64,000 bases of DNA, from assembly GCA_964468345.1 (NCBI GenBank), contig CAYXVZ010000013.1:41628-105627 (forward strand), in the 5' to 3' direction. Position numbers and translations under genes: made by a program. The stretch's first letter is position 1; each line of letters opens with the position of its first letter. The notes under the pieces are model-generated. The model saw only the letters and a list, made by a program, of their open reading frames with translations, made no database searches and had not been told where the DNA came from. Shown here piece after piece: positions 22,346 through 30,224 of this stretch. The DNA is from DALYLB01 sp964468345. GTDB lineage: Bacteria; Acidobacteriota; Blastocatellia; RBC074.

Positions 22346-23536
22346 ATGAGTTTTAGAATTATCAATACAAATGTGCTTGATGGTATCCCGTTGCCAGATG
22401 CTTCTGTGCATTGCTGTGTAACCAGCCCGCCATATTTATGGCAAAGAGATTATGGTGTGGATGGCCAGATTGGTCTTGAAGATACGATTGAAGAGTATCT
22501 TGAAAAGATTGTGCGTGTATTTCGTGAAGTGCATCGCGTATTGCATCCCACTGGAACATTGTGGGTGAACATGGGGGATTCCTATTGCAATGACACGAAG
22601 TGGGGAGGGACCTCTGGAGGAAAAAACGAGGATTCGAGAAATGGCGGGTACGTTGGACAACGGCGCAAAAGGAAAAGCGGTCTTCCTCCGAAGAGCTTGA
22701 TAGGTGTCCCCTGGCGCGTAGCCTTTGCGCTTCAGTCTGACGGATGGATATTGCGGGCGGAGAACATCTGGCATAACCCCTGCAAAAAGCCGGAGTCGGT
22801 CAACGATCGGCCTTCGAGGGATCACGAAAACGTATTCCTGTTTTCAAAGAGGTCGAAATACTTTTATGACCCTATCTTAGTTCGTCAGCCGGGCTCGCCA
22901 AAAACACTTACTGTAAGAACGAACCCACGAAAGGGGACCGGTGTTGAATCGTCCGGCGAAAAGCTGAATGTCTATCATGATCGTCAGGGACGCTACTACC
23001 CAGAAGGGCGGAATCTTAGCACCGTCTGGTCTATTGCAACAGAGCAAAACCACGAACCGCATTTTGCGCCGTATCCTTCAATGTTGCCGGAAATCTGCAT
23101 TCTGGCCGGCACAAGTGAGCATGGATGCTGTCCGCGATGTCTTTCACCTTGGGTGCGCATTGTAAAGAAGCATAAAGGAGAAAATGCGAGTTTTAACGGG
23201 AGTGATTTTACTGGAAAGAAGACTGCGGCTGCTATATCGGCAATCAAGCCTATCGGTAAGAAGCCAAGAACGGCGCTTATAGAAACTCTCGGCTGGAAAC
23301 CATCATGTAAGTGTGAGAAAGCAGCGCCAATAGATTGTATTGTGTTCGATCCGTTTTCAGGTACGGGCACAACCGGTGTAGCGGCGCTTAGAAATGGTCG
23401 CGACTACATTGGATGTGAACTGAATGATGCCGATTGCCTGCGCACTCAAGATAAGCTGAGAACTGTTCTGCGAAACTCTGTAGGAGATTTGTTTATATCT
23501 CAAGTTGAGCAGTTTGGTTTATTTGAAACGATATGA
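22346..23536 (+). CDS. DNA methyltransferase, N4-cytosine type, 396 aa
   Basis: The catalytic motif IV reads TSPPY near residue 28, before the SAM-binding motif DPFSGTGTTGVAAL near residue 340: the beta-class order. SPPY favours N4-cytosine methylation, though N6-adenine is possible. A middle region with CCPRC and CKC cysteines (about 265 and 325) could bind zinc. In a phage it protects DNA from host restriction. ATG 22346 has a weak upstream site; the stop overlaps the next start as ATGA. Confidence 0.8.
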   Translation: MSFRIINTNVLDGIPLPDASVHCCVTSPPYLWQRDYGVDGQIGLEDTIEEYLEKIVRVFREVHRVLHPTGTLWVNMGDSYCNDTKWGGTSGGKNEDSRNGGYVGQRRKRKSGLPPKSLIGVPWRVAFALQSDGWILRAENIWHNPCKKPESVNDRPSRDHENVFLFSKRSKYFYDPILVRQPGSPKTLTVRTNPRKGTGVESSGEKLNVYHDRQGRYYPEGRNLSTVWSIATEQNHEPHFAPYPSMLPEICILAGTSEHGCCPRCLSPWVRIVKKHKGENASFNGSDFTGKKTAAAISAIKPIGKKPRTALIETLGWKPSCKCEKAAPIDCIVFDPFSGTGTTGVAALRNGRDYIGCELNDADCLRTQDKLRTVLRNSVGDLFISQVEQFGLFETI

Positions 23537-23802
23537 AAATTGATAAAATGGACAACAGAATCTATTTCAAGTTTGAGAAAGCTGACTGGGCTCTCAAAGG
23601 CGGTGATGTTGTCCGCCAGTTCATCGAAGAATTTAAGACGCGCGTGGATAAAAGGTATCGGGACTATAACGAACTGAATGGTGAATGGTCGGTGGATGTG
23701 AGCGGCGAAGAAGTTCTGATGGGAATGCGGGAGCAATATTTCCCAGAAGACAAGCGACAAGCAAGTTTATTTGGAGAAGATGATGGCACTAACAACGATT
23801 GA
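23533..23802 (+). CDS. Hypothetical protein, 89 aa
   Basis: MKIDKMDNRIYFKFEKADWA; translationally coupled to the methyltransferase (ATGA). It contains a helix-rich core (VVRQFIEEFKTRVDKRYRDY) and an acidic tail. The end RQASLFGEDD resembles the short tail motif seen in several early phage proteins. No known domain. Confidence 0.65.
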   Translation: MKIDKMDNRIYFKFEKADWALKGGDVVRQFIEEFKTRVDKRYRDYNELNGEWSVDVSGEEVLMGMREQYFPEDKRQASLFGEDDGTNND

Positions 23803-24667
23803 GTGGACAGCATATCTAAAGGAATGCCGAATTGTTCCTGGTTATACCTTCAATCCGTGGGAAGGCTGCGAGAAAGTATCCCCTGGCTGCGCGAACTGCT
23901 ACGCCGAAGCTCGGGATAAGCGCCTGCATAAGGGCGGGCATTGGGGGCCGAAGTCGGAGCGATTGAAGCACACGGAAAAATATTGGAGACAGCTTTACAA
24001 GTGGGATGACGAGGCGGCTGCGCTGGGAGAGAAGCGGATTGTGTTTGTGGCGTCGCTGGCCGATTGGCTTGAGGATCGGCCTGAACTGGATGACTACCGC
24101 ATACCGCTGCTATATGCGATTCGAAAGACACAGAACCTGATTTATATGTGTTTGACCAAGCGGCCGGAGAAGTTTTCCCCAATTATGCGGCGGATCGGTC
24201 AAAGAAGAGAGTTTCCGGGGACGTCAGAGATGGCGCGTCAGTGGGTGGATGGTATTTGGCCTAATAACGTGTGGATCGGCGCGACGGCGGAGAATCAGGA
24301 GTGGTATGACAAGCGGCGGCCGTTCTTGTCACAGATTCCGGCTGAGAAGCGTTTTTGGAGCATCGAGCCGATGCTGGGGCCAATTGATATGAATTTCTTT
24401 GTTGATTTCGTTGGCGGCTCTCGGATGAAGCGTGATGACGCCAGCGATATCGACCTGGTTGTATGTGGTGGCGAGTCCGGCAACGGCGCGCGTCCGTTTG
24501 ATCCGCAGTGGGCGCGGAGCGTAAAGACGCAATGCGAGGAAGCCGGGATAAATTTCTTTATGAAGCAGCTCGGGGCGAATCCGGTCGGTATCGAGAGATT
24601 GAGCAAGAAGGGCAATCTTCTCGAAGAGATGCCGGCGGATCTCAGAGTAAGACAGTTACCAATTTAA
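23783..24667 (+). CDS. Gp37/Gp68 family (DUF5131) protein, 294 aa
   Basis: MALTTIEWTAYLKECRIVPG and FNPWEGCEKVSPGCANCYAE near residue 25 show the diagnostic Cx6Cx2C cluster of phage Gp37/DUF5131 proteins, which look radical-SAM-like. Later blocks LTKRPEKF, NVWIGATAENQEWYDKR, LSQIPAEKRFWSIEPMLGPI and VCGGESGNGARPFDPQWARS complete the family pattern. Function is unproven; base or protein modification is plausible. Start 23783 chosen for GGAG spacing. Confidence 0.85.
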   Translation: MALTTIEWTAYLKECRIVPGYTFNPWEGCEKVSPGCANCYAEARDKRLHKGGHWGPKSERLKHTEKYWRQLYKWDDEAAALGEKRIVFVASLADWLEDRPELDDYRIPLLYAIRKTQNLIYMCLTKRPEKFSPIMRRIGQRREFPGTSEMARQWVDGIWPNNVWIGATAENQEWYDKRRPFLSQIPAEKRFWSIEPMLGPIDMNFFVDFVGGSRMKRDDASDIDLVVCGGESGNGARPFDPQWARSVKTQCEEAGINFFMKQLGANPVGIERLSKKGNLLEEMPADLRVRQLPI

Positions 24668-24685
24668 TAAAGGAGAAGGAGAATC

Positions 24686-25408
24686 ATGGGAATACCAAAG
24701 CAAGAAGAAACACACTGGCCTATTGCGAGGGTCGTGAAGCATTTTCTCGAAGTAGAAAGATATGTGCCAAAGGATGAACATTGGGGTGAAGTAATTCGGG
24801 GCGATCACACGCACGAATCAGTCTCACTCGAAATGATGGAGCTGGGTATCAAGGTTGTCTACCATTCTGAATATCGAGTCTCTGACGAGACGGCCGAAGT
24901 TATTCAGATTGCCCGTGATTTTATTGAAGATCCGGATAAGAAGGCTGATGAACTTGAGGACGAGGAACTGATAAAGAGTTGGACTGAAGATTACTGGCGC
25001 ATGCTGGAATTGTGCAGGCAATCAGGCGCTCTTGCTGTTGATCTGGGTGGCAAGGTCGGAATCAACCTTTACGAAGCCCGATTTGATGACAGCCGGCTGG
25101 CTTGGTATGTGATTGATCCGAAATATAAGCAGTTCATGGATCTGGTCGGCGAACTCGAGGCCCTGGTGAAAATCTGGGAAGAAATTTGGGGCGAGATTGA
25201 GGAAGGGAAAGAAGAGCGGGAGAAAGCAAAGCTGCAGGCTTCTGTGGATGCTCTGGAAAGTGATGTGAAGTTTCGGACTTTCAAAACTCAAGCGGAGCAG
25301 ATTGCCTATGCGATCAATACTATTCCCGGCTTGAATGAGATTGAGCATTCAGAAGCATCGAAGATGATTAAAGCCCTGATAACGCGGCTGAAAGTGGAAG
25401 GGAAATAG
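24686..25408 (+). CDS. Hypothetical acidic helical protein, 240 aa
   Basis: Starts MGIPKQEETHWPIARVVKHF behind AAGGAGAAGGAG. The second half is strongly helical and charged (EIWGEIEEGKEEREKAKL). A Leu/Asp-rich centre could be a coiled coil. No family recognised. Confidence 0.65.
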   Translation: MGIPKQEETHWPIARVVKHFLEVERYVPKDEHWGEVIRGDHTHESVSLEMMELGIKVVYHSEYRVSDETAEVIQIARDFIEDPDKKADELEDEELIKSWTEDYWRMLELCRQSGALAVDLGGKVGINLYEARFDDSRLAWYVIDPKYKQFMDLVGELEALVKIWEEIWGEIEEGKEEREKAKLQASVDALESDVKFRTFKTQAEQIAYAINTIPGLNEIEHSEASKMIKALITRLKVEGK

Positions 25409-25424
25409 GAGAACTAGACAGTAA

Positions 25425-25622
25425 ATGAAATCCTCACTACGCACACAGGACGATTGCAAAGAGGGAGGGAAACAGGCTAGGATAGCCATGGAACCTCCAA
25501 AAGACGTTAAGTTACGGAATATGCTTTCAGAGTTGCAGAAAACTCGACGGATCATTTCAGGCGCTTTATCTCGCCTCGATGATCACATAAAGCAGATTGC
25601 GGAACTCCTGAAAACAAAATAG
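25425..25622 (+). CDS. Small helical protein, 65 aa
   Basis: MKSSLRTQDDCKEGGKQARI, or the shorter start at ATG 25488 (MEPPKDVKLRN), followed by LSELQKTRRIISGALSRLDD. The helical second part is probably the functional part. The 109-nt gap after it ends with GGCGGCTTTTCTTTTT, a weak terminator-like tail without a convincing stem. Confidence 0.5.
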   Translation: MKSSLRTQDDCKEGGKQARIAMEPPKDVKLRNMLSELQKTRRIISGALSRLDDHIKQIAELLKTK

Positions 25623-25731
25623 GCCGCTTCAGTCGAAGCAAGAAGGCCGCTGATGTCCTGGCTACTGGCGATGAGTCACTACCTGGGAGATTGGCGGCTT
25701 TTCTTTTTCCAGCCCCAAACCTCACAGAGAT

Positions 25732-26571
25732 ATGAAAAGCGTCGGTCTTTTGGTCGGTATCAATTCGTACGCGGATGCGCCGTTGAGGGGATGTCTTCCC
25801 GATCTGGCGGACATGCAGCAATTCCTATTGAATAATGCTGGATGGTCGTCCAGTCAGATCAAGATCGTAACTGAGCACGAAGCCACGAAGGACGGCATCC
25901 TGGCCGGCATAGAGTGGATGGCCAGTCAAAAGCCAGATTTCGCGCTCTTTATGTTTTCCGGGCACGGGTGTCGCCTCCGGGATCGCGATGGCGATGAGAA
26001 GCGTCAGGGCTCGGGAACGAGTTACGATCAGGCCATCGTCCCGTACGATTACTTGAGAAAGGGCTTTATGACCGATGATATGGTCTATAGCGCGCTTTCT
26101 CAGTTACCGCCGTCCACGAAGATTGTTGAGCATTTTGATAGCTGTTATTCGGCAAAGGCCGAACGCGCGTTTATTGCGCGCACACGTGAGTTTTACCGCC
26201 GTCTTGCGAGAAAGAGCGCACGCTCCCTACCTTCTCGGTTTATTACACCTAGTTTGACCCAACTCACTCGTATACAACAACAGGATCTAAAAGCTCCATC
26301 CGGCGGTGAAAAGCCTCGGCCGGTCCTGTTGTTGTCCGGCTGCCGGGAGAACGAGACGAGTGCTGACGCCTATATCCGTGGATCAGGCTATCGTGGGGCG
26401 TTCACATATTACTTCCTGCGCTCGGCCCGCTCGCTGCCGGGGGCGTCGTATCAAGAAATCCTCGAAGACGCGCGGCGATTCCTGAAACAAGGCCGCTATA
26501 CCCAAATCCCTCAAATCACACCCAATGCGCTGATGCCAGTCGGTTGGTCGTCGGCCCCATACCTCAAATAG
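25732..26571 (+). CDS. Metacaspase-like peptidase (C14/CHF), 279 aa
   Basis: The caspase fold is clear: MKSVGLLVGINSYADAPLRG at the N-terminus, the catalytic His78 in FALFMFSGHGCRLRDRDGDE and the catalytic Cys138 in EHFDSCYS, followed by LLSGCRENETSAD near residue 200 and a C-terminal block. Bacterial metacaspases have nearly identical spacing. The enzyme would cleave after Arg or Lys. It is unusual in a phage genome; the next genes are a two-membrane-segment lipoprotein-like protein and a holin-like protein, in the position where an endolysin is normally found. The preceding gap has a promoter-free T-rich end. Confidence 0.82.
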   Translation: MKSVGLLVGINSYADAPLRGCLPDLADMQQFLLNNAGWSSSQIKIVTEHEATKDGILAGIEWMASQKPDFALFMFSGHGCRLRDRDGDEKRQGSGTSYDQAIVPYDYLRKGFMTDDMVYSALSQLPPSTKIVEHFDSCYSAKAERAFIARTREFYRRLARKSARSLPSRFITPSLTQLTRIQQQDLKAPSGGEKPRPVLLLSGCRENETSADAYIRGSGYRGAFTYYFLRSARSLPGASYQEILEDARRFLKQGRYTQIPQITPNALMPVGWSSAPYLK

Positions 26572-26580
26572 GAGTGTTCC

Positions 26581-27495
26581 ATGGATAGCAACTTTTTGAA
26601 TACGCTGAAAACTCGTCTGGCCGTGTACTGGGAATCGAGCATTACCGGTGCGCTGCTGATTTTGTACGCCACACTCTCGGATTATGGCGTGAACCTTTCG
26701 GATCTGAACAAAGGTCAGATCACGGCGAAAGTTACCGCTTTCCTCGTGGGTATCTGGAATATCTTCCGGAAGGAAAAATCAAAAGATGAAGGCGACGGCG
26801 GCGGGAGCGGTAACGGCATATTGACGCCGCGTTATTCCGTTCTGCTGATTCTTCTGGCCTTCTCGATCGGCTTGGGTGGTTGCTGGTTCAAGGGGAAAAC
26901 GAATCAGCACAAAGCGGCGCTCGCGGTCGGTAACGCGACGGTGGCGCAGGCGGCCGGCGTGGATATCGTCGAGCTGCTGGAAACGAAAGGGCAGGCGGAT
27001 CCAGCTTGGGCCAAGGGGTTCTATAACCGGAATAAGAAAATCAATGACGCCCTAGATGTTATCCGCAAACGCGTTCAGGCCGGTTATGACCGGAAGGACC
27101 TGGTTGGCCTGGCGCCGGAGGTCTTGAAGGACATTGCGGCGATCGAAGACACGGGCGTCACGGGCATCAAAAACGAAGACACGCGTGCGGCATTTCAGGA
27201 TTATGTGTTTGCGATCCGGTTTGCGGTGGAAACGCTGAGGGACATTATCGACCTGGAGAAAGAGCCGAAAGAGTTTCCGGAAGAGAAAGCCCGGTCAATT
27301 CGATCGTCCAGTTCCCGCCAGATTTCCGGAATCGTCGGCCAGATTGCCTCAATCGTCCGTGAAGCCTATTTCTCGATGTGGCGGCAGTCTCGCCTCGATC
27401 TTCCCGGCGTTCTTGCTGACGGCTTCGCCCGTGCCGGCGTGTTGCGCGATAAATTGGCTCAGTTGAGCCCGGAAGCGCCTGCGCAGGGGAAGTAA
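26581..27495 (+). CDS. Two-segment membrane/lipoprotein-like protein, 304 aa
   Basis: Residues 1-66 hold a first membrane helix (about 20-37) and a holin-like end IWNIFRKEKSKDEG. After a Gly-rich linker a second hydrophobic stretch (about 84-100, YSVLLILLAFSIGLGG) ends in Cys101 as GLGGC, a lipobox-like sequence. The rest is a helical domain (about 115-290). The arrangement suggests a fusion of a holin-type module with a lipoprotein (spanin-like) module, or one membrane protein with a chance lipobox. ATG 26581 follows AGGAG. Confidence 0.6.
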   Translation: MDSNFLNTLKTRLAVYWESSITGALLILYATLSDYGVNLSDLNKGQITAKVTAFLVGIWNIFRKEKSKDEGDGGGSGNGILTPRYSVLLILLAFSIGLGGCWFKGKTNQHKAALAVGNATVAQAAGVDIVELLETKGQADPAWAKGFYNRNKKINDALDVIRKRVQAGYDRKDLVGLAPEVLKDIAAIEDTGVTGIKNEDTRAAFQDYVFAIRFAVETLRDIIDLEKEPKEFPEEKARSIRSSSSRQISGIVGQIASIVREAYFSMWRQSRLDLPGVLADGFARAGVLRDKLAQLSPEAPAQGK

Positions 27496-27540
27496 GGGAT
27501 ATCGCGCCCGCGCTCCGTCAAGCCGCAAATCCGGGGCTCT

Positions 27541-27570
27541 CTGATACTCAATAGCGGCATTGGGTATCAG
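27541..27570. other. 11-bp hairpin in the gap 27496-27615
   Basis: CTGATACTCAA (27541-27551) pairs with TTGGGTATCAG (27560-27570) with one G-T pair, around an 8-nt loop. No T tract follows. Confidence 0.5.
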
Positions 27571-27615
27571 GGGCGCGTCCAAACAATCAATTGATCCCCC
27601 CGTGATCAAAAGACT

Positions 27616-27969
27616 ATGCGAACTGATAACGTGCAAACATTCGATCTTCACAATATCTATCAGGCGGCCGTCACAGGGGCGTGCACTCTTGGCGCTGGCT
27701 TCCTGGCGATGGCTGCCGATGCCGGCCCGCTGGGTCAGGCACTGGTCAGCGTCACGGGCGGCCTGATGGCGATTATTACCCTTTTAGTGAAACACTGGTT
27801 GATTGATCGACCGAAGAAAAGCGAGGTCAAAGAACTGAACGCCCTTCGGGAAGAAAATAAAGAGCAGTCGACCACGATTGCCAGTCAGGGCAAGCAAATT
27901 GATGATTTATCCGCGGAGCTAAGCCGGCTGAAGAGGGAAATGAACAAGCTGAAGAAAAACGGCGAATAA
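27616..27969 (+). CDS. Holin-like membrane protein with coiled coil, 117 aa
   Basis: Two hydrophobic segments (about residues 16-38 and 43-60) precede a basic turn (IDRPKKSEV) and a 50-residue coiled coil (ELNALREENKEQSTTIASQG onward) ending Lys-rich. The two-helix, basic-tail design fits class II holins, though the coiled coil is long. Weak ribosome site. Last gene before the convergent terminator. Confidence 0.55.
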   Translation: MRTDNVQTFDLHNIYQAAVTGACTLGAGFLAMAADAGPLGQALVSVTGGLMAIITLLVKHWLIDRPKKSEVKELNALREENKEQSTTIASQGKQIDDLSAELSRLKREMNKLKKNGE

Positions 27970-28101
27970 AAAGCATTCCCGTCGATTGACCACTAAAGCA
28001 TGTCGGCTCAAGCGCGCCGACACACAGGGGGAGAGAGTGGGAGACGGGATACAGTTACCGGGAGCGAGATAGAAGAGCACTAATCGCATGCCGGAAAGTA
28101 G

Positions 28102-28128
28102 AATGGCGGGTCACATAGGCCCGCCATT
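28102..28128. terminator. Bidirectional terminator between convergent operons
   Basis: AATGGCGGG (28102-28110) and CCCGCCATT (28120-28128) pair perfectly around 9 nt; TTACTTATT follows on the plus strand and TCTACTTTCC on the minus. It separates the rightward early operon from the leftward island. Confidence 0.8.
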
Positions 28129-28132
28129 TTAC

Positions 28133-28528
28133 TTATTCGGTGTCTATGGATGGGTGGGAGCCTTCTTGGCGTTTCTGGGTTACGTAGAGTGTCCTTGGCC
28201 GGCCGGCCTGTGGCCTGGCGCCGCCGTGCTTTGGAAGCGGCTGAATGCCTGTCAGTGCGAGAAAACGATAGACACGATGCGCAGTGCTGGTGCCTTTTCT
28301 GAATCTCTTTTTTAGAGCCTGCTGTCCTTCTATGGAGATATAGAGCGTGATTTTGACCGGATCGGCGAGGCCTGGCTTTCGGCTGAAGTGAGCCTCGGGA
28401 AGCTTCTGAATATTCCATTCAGCCAGCCAGCGATATAGCTGGCGCGATCGAGTTTCACCCGGGTAGTGATTGTCCAGCTTCGCCTTGCCGGCGTCGGATA
28501 GATTGATAGTAATTTTCTCTGTGTTCAT
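28133..28528 (-). CDS. Protein with duplicated about 40-aa module, 131 aa
   Basis: Residues 6-43 (ITINLSDAGKAKLDNHYPGE onward) and 58-97 (ITLYISIEGQQALKKRFRKG onward) align with each other, both ending in a Leu-Pro turn (IQKLP and IQPLP), so the protein is a tandem repeat of a small beta-alpha-alpha unit, possibly ribbon-helix-helix-like and therefore DNA-binding. The tail GGARPQAGRPR is AT-hook-like. Last gene of the leftward transcript from 29530. Confidence 0.6.
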   Translation of the reverse strand: MNTEKITINLSDAGKAKLDNHYPGETRSRQLYRWLAEWNIQKLPEAHFSRKPGLADPVKITLYISIEGQQALKKRFRKGTSTAHRVYRFLALTGIQPLPKHGGARPQAGRPRTLYVTQKRQEGSHPSIDTE

Positions 28529-28598
28529 GAATGCCTACTTATATGTGGAACCCGCAAGCAGACCGCCGAAAATGCCGGCGAATAGCGGGCGTGTCATC

Positions 28599-28868
28599 CT
28601 ATACGGTGGCCGTGTAGGTGATCGGATTTGAGCACTCCACGCAGGTTTTGTTCTGCGCTATGCAGTCCTCGCAAGATTCTTCGATCTGGTCCCATCCGCA
28701 GGACTCGATAATCTCTTGCGGTGTGGCGAGAACAACATCGTTCGTCCATTGTGGCCGCGAAGAGGCATATGGTTTGTAATTGTCCGGTGTGCCATAGAAG
28801 CGTTGTTCGAAATGGCGCATTGTTCTGAGCTCGTTAACGGATGTCTTAATATCGATTATTATCGGCAT
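28599..28868 (-). CDS. Small Cys-containing protein, 89 aa
   Basis: Starts MPIIIDIKTSVNELRTMRHF at ATG 28868 behind GGAGAAAAGAG. The C-terminus holds four cysteines (SCEDCIAQNKTCVECSNP), a probable zinc site. Acidic overall. No family recognised. Confidence 0.6.
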   Translation of the reverse strand: MPIIIDIKTSVNELRTMRHFEQRFYGTPDNYKPYASSRPQWTNDVVLATPQEIIESCGWDQIEESCEDCIAQNKTCVECSNPITYTATV

Positions 28869-28932
28869 TTCTCTTTTCTCCTGATTTGCTGCGGTTGATG
28901 TTAGGCCGGCTGTGTGGGCCGGCCCGGATTTG

Positions 28933-29163
28933 CTATTTTGCGTCAACTACCCAGTCCGGAATGTTGAGATCCTCAACGTCTCGATCTCCCAGCGCAACCA
29001 TGTCCGCAGGTAAATAATTGTCTGTTGGGATTGCATCGGTGCCGGTAGGCATGTCAGGTGACTGCACAATAAACGCTTTGCCGTGCTGGTTGACGAAAAT
29101 TGTCTCGGTGCTATTTCCGTAGACGCCGTGGCCGGTGGTCGGTTTTTTATTGTATTCGGTCAT
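28933..29163 (-). CDS. Small acidic protein, 76 aa
   Basis: MTEYNKKPTTGHGVYGNSTE behind CAGGAGGAA. It carries an acidic C-terminal half (PADMVALGDRDVEDLNIPD). Intergenic leader sequences before and after it share the phrase CTCCTG(A/G)TTTGCTGC on the plus strand. No domain recognised. Confidence 0.6.
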   Translation of the reverse strand: MTEYNKKPTTGHGVYGNSTETIFVNQHGKAFIVQSPDMPTGTDAIPTDNYLPADMVALGDRDVEDLNIPDWVVDAK

Positions 29164-29234
29164 GTCATTCCTCCTGGTTTGCTGCATTGCTGGCGTGCCG
29201 GCTCGCATCGAGCAGGCCGGCGTGGATCGTGAAT

Positions 29235-29453
29235 CTACTGACCTTTTATTTGGTCGTAGATTTCGATATAACCATCCGGGTCGGATTCTCTGCAGATGGG
29301 GAGTTGGTTGTTCGGCCATCCAACGGGAATAATCCAGTCCACGCCGTCAGATTCGACCGCGTGGTATTGTTGGTCGCCGACAAATCCAGTTGCCTCGATA
29401 TTGCCGGTGCGCTCTGTTCCCGCTTCGGGATCGTTGAATGTGATCGTGCCCAT
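29235..29453 (-). CDS. Small acidic beta-rich protein, 72 aa
   Basis: MGTITFNDPEAGTERTGNIE; ATG 29453 follows GGAGGATTTT. First gene after the promoter at 29502-29530. Beta-rich with a Trp pair (VDWIIPVGWPNN); acidic C-terminus. No domain recognised. Confidence 0.6.
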   Translation of the reverse strand: MGTITFNDPEAGTERTGNIEATGFVGDQQYHAVESDGVDWIIPVGWPNNQLPICRESDPDGYIEIYDQIKGQ

Positions 29454-29501
29454 AAAATCCTCCGTATTGATCGGTTGCGCGGCGTGATTGCCGGCGGGAT
29501 A

Positions 29502-29530
29502 ATAATAATTCAAGTCTGGTATCTGGGCAA
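29502..29530 (-). promoter_or_regulatory. Island promoter A
   Basis: On the minus strand -35 TTGCCC (29530-29525), 17-bp spacer, -10 TATTAT (29507-29502). The spacer contains ATACCAGACTTGAAT (29522-29508), identical in promoter B at 33638-33666. A GTAGAA-type half-dyad (29549-29564) lies upstream. Confidence 0.65.
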
Positions 29531-29548
29531 TATATTATTCGGTAGTTT

Positions 29549-29564
29549 GTAGAATTATTTCTTG
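29549..29564. promoter_or_regulatory. Operator candidate upstream of promoter A
   Basis: GTAGAATTATTTCTTG matches the left-operon dyad at 7583-7598 in 13 of 16 positions. It lies 18 bp upstream of the -35 element. The rest of the gap 29565-29693 shows no further feature I can support. Confidence 0.4.
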
Positions 29565-29693
29565 CATTGCGCGAAGTCCTTCGTTTTGTTATTCTTGCGT
29601 CGCTCTTCTACCTCATAAACCCTTTACCCTATGCTCGCCTATCCTCCGGATGTGGCTTGAGCCAATACCAGCAAAATACGGGAGACGTGTATC

Positions 29694-30224
29694 TTGGGTA
29701 AGCGAAACAGGCCGAACCGCTCTCACAACTGGCACGGCGAACGCACGCCGGTTATTTTCCTGGTGCGCGCTCTCAATGGCAAGTGGCATGAAGTTCATCC
29801 TCGCCTGTATATGGTCCACGTGGCCTACGGTCGCCTGGTTCCACAAATACCCAAACGGCCAAGCAAAACGGTCAGGGCGTACCTTGCGGAGGGCTATGAC
29901 GTCTACGTTGACATTTTGACCGGCGCTCTTCGCCTCCGCTGCCTCAATACCCGCGAATCCTATCCAATTGCTTCGTCCTGGCGCTCCGTGGAGAACAATT
30001 TTATTTTCGCTGCAGGTCGCCTGACCATCGAGCAACGAAAGGCCGCCATCGACGAAGAATGCCTGTTCCTGAATCGGGAGAACGCGAAGGCAATCGCTTC
30101 GGATGGCTGGATGCCGCTGTGGGAATGGCTCAAGTCGATCGGGTACATAGACAAAGATGCCTGTCCGCCGGTAGGTGGCCGGATCGGGCAGGCATCTCGC
30201 GCATTCGATTTGATCCCTGATTAA
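29694..30224 (+). CDS. Hypothetical protein, 176 aa
   Basis: A plus-strand gene between two leftward transcripts. It starts with TTG after GGGAG and contains coherent protein-like sequence (IFLVRALNGKWHEVHPRLYM, ENNFIFAAGRLTIEQRKAAI, GWMPLWEWLKSIGY). Its stop overlaps the convergent stop of the next gene. No family recognised. Confidence 0.6.
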   Translation: MGKRNRPNRSHNWHGERTPVIFLVRALNGKWHEVHPRLYMVHVAYGRLVPQIPKRPSKTVRAYLAEGYDVYVDILTGALRLRCLNTRESYPIASSWRSVENNFIFAAGRLTIEQRKAAIDEECLFLNRENAKAIASDGWMPLWEWLKSIGYIDKDACPPVGGRIGQASRAFDLIPD

